Source: Verrucomicrobiales bacterium
Lineage (GTDB): Bacteria > Verrucomicrobiota > Verrucomicrobiia > Limisphaerales > J093
Direction of reading: 5' to 3'
Assembly: GCA_015075445.1 (NCBI GenBank)
Contig: JABTUJ010000044.1
Location: 1-64,000, forward strand
Length of the DNA: 64,000 nt
This document shows positions 1 to 6,905 of the stretch, one piece after another; within the stretch, counting starts at the first letter, position 1; each line of letters begins with the position of its first letter. The notes beneath the pieces are model-generated. The model saw only the letters and a list, made by a program, of their open reading frames with translations. It was not told the origin of the DNA and searched no databases. The position numbers were made by a program, and so were the translations under genes.

Positions 1-451
1 GCGTGCGGCCGCCCGGGATGGTGGGGGCTTTGACCTGCAGCGGGCGGGGTTCACGGCCGCGCCACTCGATCTCGGCGCTGGAGACGTGGTCGGCGTTGCG
101 AGCCTGCCGGACCAGTTCGTTCAACTCGTGCGAGCGCACCGCTTCGAGGATGGTGCGCCCTGCGACGTCACCCTCGATGCCGAAGAGCCGCTCGAAGGTG
201 GGGTTGACCAACTGGATGCGCCCCTCGCCATCGAGCAGCGCGACACCTTCCGCCATGCTGTGGAGAAGGGTGGCCCGCTGGGCCAGGGCCTCCGCCACCG
301 CCGCCTGCTGACTCGACTCCGATGCCTCCTGCCGGGCGCGGACTTGCTCGAGTTGCCGGCGCAAGCCGGCGTTCGCGCGGCGCTGGCGCCACCAAAGCCA
401 GACCAGTCCGGCTGTGCTGAACCCCACCAGAAGCGTGAAGAGCGGTTCCAT
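1..451 (-). CDS. phoR: Sensor histidine kinase, PhoR-like, N-terminal part (cut by window edge)
   Basis: Only the first 150 codons lie in the window. The start at 451 (ATG, protein begins MEPLFTLLVG) opens with one hydrophobic segment (about residues 5-21) ending in WWRQRR, then a short coiled coil rich in Q/E/A, then a PAS domain (about 63-150) with the usual phrases ML-EGVALLD and LVNPTFERLFG. No HisKA or ATPase domain is seen because the gene runs off the left edge. It follows the OmpR-type regulator ending at 511 on the same strand, 59 bases downstream, so the two look like a co-transcribed two-component pair. The PhoR assignment rests on this architecture and the PhoB-like partner; another PAS-type kinase is possible. 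Confidence 0.72.
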   Translation of the reverse strand, partial: MEPLFTLLVGFSTAGLVWLWWRQRRANAGLRRQLEQVRARQEASESSQQAAVAEALAQRATLLHSMAEGVALLDGEGRIQLVNPTFERLFGIEGDVAGRTILEAVRSHELNELVRQARNADHVSSAEIEWRGREPRPLQVKAPTIPGGRT

Positions 452-510
452 GCCAGGTCGGTCCGGCAAAACCCCGTGCACCGTCGGGCCTGCCGGGCTT
501 GGCGGGCAGG

Positions 511-1212
511 TTACGCCTCGACGAAGCGATAGCCAACCCCGCGCACGGTATCCAGATAGCGCGCGGCCCGGCCGAGCTTCTCCCGCAGCCGCCGCATGTG
601 CGTGTCCACCGTGCGGGTGTCGATCACGTTGTCATAGTTCCAGACGTCGCGGAGAAGCTGTTCGCGGGATTGCACGCGACCCCGCCGCTGGGCCAGAACG
701 CTGAGCAGCCGGAACTCGGTGGCGGTCAGCTCGACCGGACGGCCCTGAACACTGACCAGGTGCCGCGGCAGGTCGATCAGCAACTCGTTGACCTGCATCC
801 GTTCCGCCTTCTCCTCGGTCGCGCTCCGGCGCCGGAGCAGGTTCTTGACCCGCAACACCAGCTCGCGCGGGCTGAACGGCTTGGTCACGTAGTCGTCCGC
901 CCCCAGCTCGAGGCCCAGCACGCGGTCCACCTCGCCCGCCTTGGCCGTCACCATGATGATCGGCAGGCTCGACGTGGCGGGGTCGCGCCGCAGGATTTTG
1001 CACACCTCGAGGCCGTCCACCTCCGGCAGCATCAGGTCCAGCAGCACCAGGTCCGGCGCGTGCAGGCGGGCCTGACGCAGGGCTGCCTCGCCGTCGGCAG
1101 CCGTCACGACGTCGAAGCCGCAGCCCTTGAGGTTGAACTCGATCAGCTCGAGGGCGTCGGGTTCGTCGTCCACCACCAGGATCTTCGCTTTCACGCGAGC
1201 CTTGGTTAGCAT
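511..1212 (-). CDS. phoB: OmpR/PhoB-family response regulator
   Basis: A 233-residue two-domain DNA-binding regulator. The receiver domain (about 9-123) has the acidic pair D15/D16, phospho-acceptor D59 in LVLLDLMLPE, T89 and K111 in the VTKPF loop. The winged-helix effector (about 140-232) ends with the standard RTVDTHMRRLREKLG and TVRGVGYRF phrases. Length and domain order are usual for the family. The best resemblance is to PhoB, which activates phosphate-starvation genes when phosphorylated by PhoR; the adjoining kinase and an alkaline phosphatase 20 kb away fit but do not prove this. It is divergent from clpP, and the intergenic gap carries 11-bp-spaced GTTACA repeats that could be its own binding site. 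Confidence 0.85.
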   Translation of the reverse strand: MLTKARVKAKILVVDDEPDALELIEFNLKGCGFDVVTAADGEAALRQARLHAPDLVLLDLMLPEVDGLEVCKILRRDPATSSLPIIMVTAKAGEVDRVLGLELGADDYVTKPFSPRELVLRVKNLLRRRSATEEKAERMQVNELLIDLPRHLVSVQGRPVELTATEFRLLSVLAQRRGRVQSREQLLRDVWNYDNVIDTRTVDTHMRRLREKLGRAARYLDTVRGVGYRFVEA

Positions 1213-1240
1213 GGCGCGATGCTTGTCCAGTGACGACCGG

Positions 1241-1257
1241 GTTACAAGTGCGTTACA
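1241..1257. promoter_or_regulatory. Direct repeat GTTACA-N5-GTTACA, candidate OmpR-family operator
   Basis: Two identical GTTACA hexamers start 11 bases apart (1241 and 1252), between the divergent regulator gene and clpP. OmpR/PhoB/PhoP-type regulators bind direct repeats with about an 11-bp period, so this could be an autoregulatory box for the regulator starting at 1212. The site is 29 bases upstream of that start and just upstream of the clpP promoter-like sequence. Inference from spacing only. Confidence 0.35.
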
Positions 1258-1276
1258 TCGGCGCCGGCCCCGTTCC

Positions 1277-1305
1277 TTGACGGTCTCCCGGCCGTCCGCT
1301 AATGT
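1277..1305 (+). promoter_or_regulatory. Sigma-70-like promoter for clpP
   Basis: TTGACG at 1277-1282, a 17-base spacer, then TAATGT at 1300-1305. Five of six -35 bases match the consensus and the spacing is ideal. The predicted transcript start near 1312 is about 18 bases before the clpP ATG at 1330. Candidate by eye only. Confidence 0.5.
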
Positions 1306-1329
1306 CGCATCAAGTTCGGTGCATCACCC

Positions 1330-1974
1330 ATGAACGGCCCACACAATTTTCTGATCCCGATGGTGGTCGAGCAGACCGGCCGCGGCGAGCGTGGTTACGA
1401 CATCTACTCGCGGCTGCTGGTGGATCGCATCGTGTTCCTCGGCACCCCCGTCGATGACATGGTCGCCAACGTCATCATCGCCCAGTTGCTCTTCCTGCAG
1501 ATGAACGACCCGAAGAAGGACATTCACCTGTACATCAACTCGCCGGGCGGCAACGTCTCCGCCGGGCTCGCCATCTACGACACGATCCAGTTCCTCACCT
1601 GCGACGTGAACACCTACTGCGTGGGCATGGCCGCCAGCATGGGCGCGTTCCTGCTCGCCGCGGGCACCAAGGGCAAGCGCTATGCCCTCCCCAACTCCGA
1701 CATCATGATCCACCAGGTGTCCGGCGGTGCCCAGGGCTCGGCCAGCGACGTCGAGCGCTCCGTCGAACACATGTTCAAACTCAAGCGACGCTTGAACCGC
1801 CTCCTCGCCCAGCACACCGGCAAGACCGAGACCGACGTCGACCGGGATGCCGACCGCGATTACTGGATGAGCGCCGAAGAGGCCAAGGCGTACGGGCTCG
1901 TCGATGAGGTCGTCAAGTCCCGCAAGGAAATCCCCGCCCTCGCCGCGGAGACCGCCCGGGCCCCGTTGACCTGA
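1330..1974 (+). CDS. clpP: ATP-dependent Clp protease proteolytic subunit
   Basis: A 214-residue serine protease that forms the double-heptamer chamber degrading unfolded or tagged proteins fed by ClpX or ClpA. The catalytic triad is visible with family spacing: S103 in GMAASMGAF, H128 in IMIHQVSGG and D177 in DRDYWM. The strand-turn INSPGGNVSAGL (70-80) and the glycine-rich G-A-Q-G handle region are intact. The start at 1330 sits behind a good promoter-like sequence and gives the normal N-terminus without a long propeptide. clpX begins 55 bases after the stop on the same strand, the standard clpP-clpX order. Confidence 0.97.
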   Translation: MNGPHNFLIPMVVEQTGRGERGYDIYSRLLVDRIVFLGTPVDDMVANVIIAQLLFLQMNDPKKDIHLYINSPGGNVSAGLAIYDTIQFLTCDVNTYCVGMAASMGAFLLAAGTKGKRYALPNSDIMIHQVSGGAQGSASDVERSVEHMFKLKRRLNRLLAQHTGKTETDVDRDADRDYWMSAEEAKAYGLVDEVVKSRKEIPALAAETARAPLT

Positions 1975-2029
1975 GCCCGGCCCCCCGAACGCTGCCGCCC
2001 TCCGTCTTCACGACCTTTTCTCGCCGCCC

Positions 2030-3307
2030 ATGGCCCGGCCTTCGCAGATGACCCTCTGCAGCTTCTGCGGCAAATCGCATGCCGAGGTGAAGAAGCTCAT
2101 CCAGGGTCCCGGCGTCTACATTTGCGACACCTGCGTCCTGCTGTGCAAAGCCGTCCTCGACAAGGAGGCCAAGGCCCAGAGCCAGCGCCGCGCCCAGCGA
2201 CTCCACCTGCCGCGGCCCGCGGAAATCAAAGCTGTTCTGGATGAGTTCTGCGTCGGCCAGGAACAGGCCAAGCGCACCCTGGCCGTGGCGGTCCACAACC
2301 ACTACAAGCGCATCCAGGCCGAGCTCGGGCTGCCGGCGCGGGTCACCCCCGAGGCCCACGCCGACGTCGAGCTCGAGAAGAGCAACATCCTCCTCATCGG
2401 CCCCACCGGCTCCGGCAAAACCCTCCTGGCCCGCTCGCTCGCCCGCGCCCTCGAAGTCCCCTTCGCCATTGCCGACGCCACCACGCTGACCGAGGCGGGC
2501 TACGTGGGCGAGGACGTCGAAAACATCGTCCTGCGGCTGCTGCAGAACGCCGACTACGACGTCAAGCGCGCCCAACTCGGCATCGTCTACATCGACGAGA
2601 TCGACAAGATCGCCCGGCGCACCGAGAACGTCTCCATCACGCGCGACGTGTCCGGCGAGGGCGTCCAGCAGGCCCTGCTCAAGATCCTCGAAGGCACCGT
2701 CTGCAACGTGCCCCCCCAGGGCGGCCGCAAGCATCCCCAGCAGGAATACGTCCGCGTCGACACCACCAACATCCTCTTCATCTGCGGCGGCGCGTTCGTC
2801 GGCCTCGAGAAGATCGTCCACCGCCGCGTCGGCCACCGCGTCATGGGCTTCGGCGCCCCGGAACCCGGCGCCGGCAGCCCGGACCTTGCCCCCCGCGAAA
2901 TCCTCAAACGGGTCGAGCCCGAGGATCTCCTCACCTACGGCTTCATTCCGGAATTCGTCGGCCGCCTCCCGGTGGTGAGCGTGCTGGAGGAACTGACGAC
3001 CGACCAACTGGTCCGCATCTTGGCCGAGCCGAAGAACGCGCTGCTCAAGCAGTACCGGAAGCTGATGGCGATGGAGGGGGTTGAGCTGGAGTTCACGGAC
3101 GACGCCTGCCACGAAGTCGCCACCCAGGCCATGCAGAAGGGCACCGGCGCCCGCGCCCTGCGCGCCCTCATCGAGCGGGTCATGCTGGACGTGATGTACG
3201 ACGTCCCGAGCGCCGGCGACATCTCGAGCATCACCCTCACCGCGGCGGTCATCCGCGGCGAGGCGCCCCCTCTGGTGAAGCGCAAGACCGCCCGCGCGGC
3301 GGCCTAG
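2030..3307 (+). CDS. clpX: ATP-dependent Clp protease ATP-binding subunit ClpX
   Basis: A 425-residue AAA+ unfoldase that recognises substrates, unfolds them and passes them to ClpP. The N-terminal zinc-binding domain has C10, C13, C32 and C35. Walker A GPTGSGKT is at 124-131, the pore loop GYVG at 157-160, Walker B IVYIDEID around 185-192, and the RKH loop at 233-235. The C-terminal small AAA+ domain is complete (sensor-2 GARALR region near 370). Length is standard. It is downstream of clpP in the same direction. The TAG stop overlaps by four bases the stop of the convergent gene at 3304-4014, so transcripts meet head-on with no spacer. Confidence 0.97.
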   Translation: MARPSQMTLCSFCGKSHAEVKKLIQGPGVYICDTCVLLCKAVLDKEAKAQSQRRAQRLHLPRPAEIKAVLDEFCVGQEQAKRTLAVAVHNHYKRIQAELGLPARVTPEAHADVELEKSNILLIGPTGSGKTLLARSLARALEVPFAIADATTLTEAGYVGEDVENIVLRLLQNADYDVKRAQLGIVYIDEIDKIARRTENVSITRDVSGEGVQQALLKILEGTVCNVPPQGGRKHPQQEYVRVDTTNILFICGGAFVGLEKIVHRRVGHRVMGFGAPEPGAGSPDLAPREILKRVEPEDLLTYGFIPEFVGRLPVVSVLEELTTDQLVRILAEPKNALLKQYRKLMAMEGVELEFTDDACHEVATQAMQKGTGARALRALIERVMLDVMYDVPSAGDISSITLTAAVIRGEAPPLVKRKTARAAA

Positions 3308-4014
3308 TGCTGGAGATGGATGCCGCTGGCGGCATCGCTGATGGTGGCATCCCCCGCCGCCCGACCGCCCAACACCCGCGCGCGATGGGCCAGCATCCGG
3401 CTGATCGCCAACAGGAACGGGGTCGCCAGCGCCGGGGCCTCGCGGGTGATCTGCACAAAGGCGCGCGCCGGAAGCTTGAGGAGCTTGCTGGGCGCGTTGG
3501 CCACGATGTCGCTCGTTCGTTCGCCCTCGATGAGCAGGGCCATCTCGCCAAAGGTCTCCCCCACGCCCAGGGTGAGAATCGTGACTTCGCGACCGCCGCG
3601 CATCTCGCGCGCTCGCAACTCCCCCTCGAGCACCGAATACATCGCGTCGCCCGCCTCGCCCTTGTGGAACAGAGTGGCGAATTGCGGGACGGTGATCTGC
3701 TCCAGATAGGAGAGGAGCGAGGTCAACTGCGCGTGGTCCATCTCCGCAAAGACCTTGATGCGGCGCAGTTGGTCGGGCGTCAGGTGCGTCGAGCCCGTCG
3801 GCTGCGCCACGCCGCCCTTGGGCTTGAGGATGGCCTTGAGCTCGGTCAGGTCCTTGGCCCGAACCCAGTCGCGCTGCTCGTCCCGGTACACCCAGGAGTC
3901 CGGCGTCATGCGGCCCTGACGCACCCAGGTCACCAGCCCGGGCAGTTCCACCGGGCCGTACGCGATGTTGTCCGCGCCCCAGAGGCGATACGTCGGTGCA
4001 GTCTGTGTTTCCAT
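3304..4014 (-). CDS. GYF_2 (DUF4339) plus cyclic-nucleotide-binding domain protein
   Basis: A 236-residue protein beginning METQTAPTYR. Residues 5-60 have the GYF_2/DUF4339 pattern (YGPVELPGLVTWVRQGRM-PDSWVY-D-W). Residues 85-200 form a cNMP-binding beta-barrel, with the phosphate-binding cassette GETFGEMALL then RTSDIVA at 152-172. There is no HTH or enzyme domain after it, so it may be a sensor or anchoring module; whether it binds cAMP, c-di-GMP or nothing cannot be read. The frame is open upstream to 4110, but that stretch lacks family resemblance, so the ATG at 4014 was chosen. Convergent with clpX with a four-base stop overlap; 58 bases upstream of the zwf stop on the same strand. Confidence 0.8.
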   Translation of the reverse strand: METQTAPTYRLWGADNIAYGPVELPGLVTWVRQGRMTPDSWVYRDEQRDWVRAKDLTELKAILKPKGGVAQPTGSTHLTPDQLRRIKVFAEMDHAQLTSLLSYLEQITVPQFATLFHKGEAGDAMYSVLEGELRAREMRGGREVTILTLGVGETFGEMALLIEGERTSDIVANAPSKLLKLPARAFVQITREAPALATPFLLAISRMLAHRARVLGGRAAGDATISDAASGIHLQH

Positions 4015-4072
4015 AAGTGGTGTCTCGGACGCCGGCAAGCTAGCGGGGCGCGGGCGGACGCGAAAGCGATTT

Positions 4073-5635
4073 TTAGGCGACCGGTTCGGGGTGTCGCCAC
4101 GCATGGCCACCGCGGGCGAGGAGGGCGTTGGCCGCGTCCGGTCCCCAGGACCCGGTCGGATAAAACTCCCCCGGCGTCAGCGCTGCCGTTCCCCAGCCTT
4201 CCCGGATCGGATCCACCAGGGCCCACGCCGCCTCGACTTCGTCCCGGCGGATGAACAGCGTGGGGTCACCCTCGAGGGCGTCGAGCAACAGCCGCTCGTA
4301 CGCCTCCGGCGTGTAGGCCCCGAATTCGCTGTCGTACCGGAATCGCATCCGCACCGGGCGCACGGTCAGGTTGGTGCCGGGCACTTTGCCGTTGAATCGC
4401 AAGGCAATTCCCTCGTGCGGTTGCAGGCGTAGGGTGAGGGCGTTGGCATCCAAGCGCGGCCCGCATTGGGCGGCGAACAGGACGTTCGGCGTGGGGCGGA
4501 ACTGGACGCGCACCTCGCTGGCGCTGAGCGGCAGCGCCTTGCCCGTGCGCACGTAGAAGGGCACCCCCGCCCAGCGCCAGTTGTCCACCAGCCACCGCAG
4601 CGCTACGAAGGTCTCCACGTTCGAACCCGCATCCACCTTCGCTTCCTGGCGGTACCCCGGCCGCTCGCTCCCGGTGCCGCGTCCGGCAACATACTGACCG
4701 CGCACCACGTGGTGCGCGACGTCTGCCGCGGCCAGGGGACGGATCGAGTTCAGCAGCTTCACCTTCTCGTCGCGGACGGCTTCCGCGGCCAGCGACACCG
4801 GAGGTTCCATCGCCACCAGCGCCAGCACCTGGAGGAGGTGGTTCTGCACCATGTCGCGCAGTGCCCCGGCCTCCTCGTAGTACCCGCCACGCCCGCCCAC
4901 GCCCGGCCGCTCGCTCACCGTGATCTGGATGTGATCCACCGTGTCCCGGCTCCAGAGCCGCTCGAAGATCGCGTTCGAGAACCGGAACATCAGGATGTTC
5001 TGCACGGTCTCCTTGCCGAGATAGTGGTCGATGCGCAGGAGCTGACTCTCGTGGGCGTGCCGCGTGAGCGCCGCGTTGAGCTCCCGCGCCGAGGCCCGAT
5101 CCCGGCCGAACGGTTTCTCGACCACCACCCGCTGCCAATAGGGCGGTTCTTCCTCCCGCCGGATCAACCCTGCCGCGGCGAGGTGCGCGAGGACTCCCGC
5201 GAACTGGCTAGGCGAAACCGCCAGGTAGAAGAGCCGGTTGCGTCCCAGTTCGGGTGGGCAAAACCCATGCAGCAACCCGGCCAGTCGCCGGTACGCCGCC
5301 GCGTCCTCGAGGTCGCCCTGGCAGTAGGCCAACCGGGCCGCAAACGCGTCCCAGCGCGCTGCGTCAACCGGTTGCGTGCGGGAGAAGCGTCCCAACGCCT
5401 CGAACAGTTCCGCGCGCCAGGCGTCGTCCGATTTCTCGCGTCGCGCAAACCCGATCACGCGGAACGGCTCGGGCAGCAGACCGTCCAGGTGGAGATGGTA
5501 GAGCGCCGGGATGAGCTTGCGGGCCGTCAGATCGCCGCTGGCTCCGAAAATCACCAGCGTGCAGGGCGTCGCCGCCCGCCGCGCGGTTTCGAGCCGGCAA
5601 TCCAACAGTTCGTCCAGTTCGCCCCGTTCATCCAT
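4073..5635 (-). CDS. zwf: Glucose-6-phosphate 1-dehydrogenase
   Basis: A 520-residue NADP-dependent enzyme oxidising glucose 6-phosphate to 6-phosphogluconolactone, the entry to the oxidative pentose phosphate or Entner-Doudoroff route. The dinucleotide-binding motif GASGDLTARK is at 31-40, EKPFG at 173-177, and the substrate-binding/active site RIDHYLGKE at 201-209. Length matches the family (about 490-520). The open frame continues 260 codons upstream through the palindromic array, but that extension is repeat translation; the ATG at 5635, 25 codons before the start of the conserved Rossmann strand, is the sensible start. No clear Shine-Dalgarno is visible. No gnd or pgl lies beside it. Confidence 0.96.
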   Translation of the reverse strand: MDERGELDELLDCRLETARRAATPCTLVIFGASGDLTARKLIPALYHLHLDGLLPEPFRVIGFARREKSDDAWRAELFEALGRFSRTQPVDAARWDAFAARLAYCQGDLEDAAAYRRLAGLLHGFCPPELGRNRLFYLAVSPSQFAGVLAHLAAAGLIRREEEPPYWQRVVVEKPFGRDRASARELNAALTRHAHESQLLRIDHYLGKETVQNILMFRFSNAIFERLWSRDTVDHIQITVSERPGVGGRGGYYEEAGALRDMVQNHLLQVLALVAMEPPVSLAAEAVRDEKVKLLNSIRPLAAADVAHHVVRGQYVAGRGTGSERPGYRQEAKVDAGSNVETFVALRWLVDNWRWAGVPFYVRTGKALPLSASEVRVQFRPTPNVLFAAQCGPRLDANALTLRLQPHEGIALRFNGKVPGTNLTVRPVRMRFRYDSEFGAYTPEAYERLLLDALEGDPTLFIRRDEVEAAWALVDPIREGWGTAALTPGEFYPTGSWGPDAANALLARGGHAWRHPEPVA

Positions 5636-5705
5636 GGCCGGGAGAATCGCCGAGTCATCGGCAGCCGGCAACTGCCGCTTTCTCGCCAAGGCTGCCCCCG
5701 GTCGC

Positions 5706-6826
5706 CCCTCAGCCCAGTTCCCTATGTCCGCAATCGGCGGAGAAACCCCTTCCCGCTGGATCCTCCGCAGATTTCGAACATCGGGGATTGGGCCGAGGGG
5801 ATCTCCGGCTCCCCGCAATCCCCTATGTTCGCAATCGGCGGAGAAACTCCCCACCCTGGATCCTCCGCAGATTACGGACATCGGGAATTGGGAGGAGGGA
5901 ATCTCCGCCACCGCGTAATCCCCTATGTTCGTAATCGGCGGAGACCCCCCCACCCTCCGAAATCCTCCGCAGATTTCGAACATCGGGAATTGGGAGGAGG
6001 GGATCTTCGGTTTCCCCCCGAATCCCCTATGTCCGCAATCGGCGGAAACCCTTCCGCTGATCTCCGCAGATTCCAATCGGAATTGGAGAAGGAATCTCAG
6101 CCCCCGCAACCTTATGTCCGCAATCGGCGGAGAAACTTTCCTGATCTCCGCAGATTCCGAACATCGGAATTGGGAGGAGGGATTTGGTTTCTCGATTTCA
6201 TGTCCGTAATCGGCGAGAAACCCTCCGCTGGATCCTCCGCAGATTTCGACCACGGAATTGAGTGAGGGATTCGGCTTCCCCCCCTGTGTTCGCAATCGGC
6301 GGAGAAACCCTTCCGCTGGATCCTCCGTGATCCGAACATCGGATTGGAGGACTGGTTCCAATGTCCGCAATCGAGAAACCTTCCCGCCGGATTCCTCCGC
6401 AGATTCCGGGAACATCGAATTGAGAAGAGGGACTGGTTTCCCCCCAATCTATGTTCGTAATCAAGGAGAAACCCTCCGCTGGATCCTCCGCAGATTCCGA
6501 ACATCGGGAATTGAGAAGAGGGGATCTTCGGCTTCCCCCCCCAATCCCCTATGTTCGTAATCGGCGGAGAAACCCCTTCCCGCTGGATCCTCCGCAGATT
6601 TCGACCATCGGGAATTGGCAGGAGGGGATCTTCGGCTTCCCCCCCAATCCCCTATGTTCGTAATCGGCGGAGAAACCCCTTCCCGCTGGATCCTCCGCAG
6701 ATTTCGACCATCGGGAATTGGAGGAGGGGATCTTCGGCCCCCAATCCCCTATGTCCGTAATCGGCGGAGAAACCCCTTCCCGCTGGATCCTCCGCAGATT
6801 CCGAACATCGGGAATTGGGAGGAAGC
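5706..6826. repeat. Array of about 12 palindromic ~100-bp units
   Basis: This 1.1 kb gene-free stretch is built of tandem units, recognisable from the recurring ATGTTCGTAATCGGCGGAG (or ATGTCCGCAATCGG) near 5713, 5824, 5925, 6028, 6113, 6199, 6285, 6360, 6450, 6550, 6653 and 6750. Within a unit, this arm and a second arm CTCCGCAGATTCCGAACAT are reverse complements with about three mismatches in 23, around a 20-base loop (AAACCCCTTCCCGCTGGATC). The inter-arm spacer (GGGAATTGGGAGG...CCCCCCAATCCCC) is itself an inverted repeat around a TTCG loop. Full units are about 98-110 bases; those between about 6028 and 6450 are shortened to 76-89 by scattered small deletions. The spacer is as conserved as the arms, so this is not CRISPR. 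Confidence 0.9.
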
Positions 6827-6905
6827 CGGGAATCCCGTGGTCGATATCAACCGCCGACGCAGCGCGGTGCGTCCCGGAGGTCGGTGTTGTCAACCTCGTT
6901 CGCCC

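Noticed and set aside
1913..3112. A 399-codon minus-strand frame opposite clpX
   Set aside because: Antisense shadow; clpX is complete with all functional motifs.
5636..6415. A 260-codon N-terminal extension of zwf
   Set aside because: It is translation of the palindromic array; the conserved enzyme begins after the ATG at 5635.
5706..6826. CRISPR array
   Set aside because: The spacers are as conserved as the repeats, units are palindromic and no cas gene is near.
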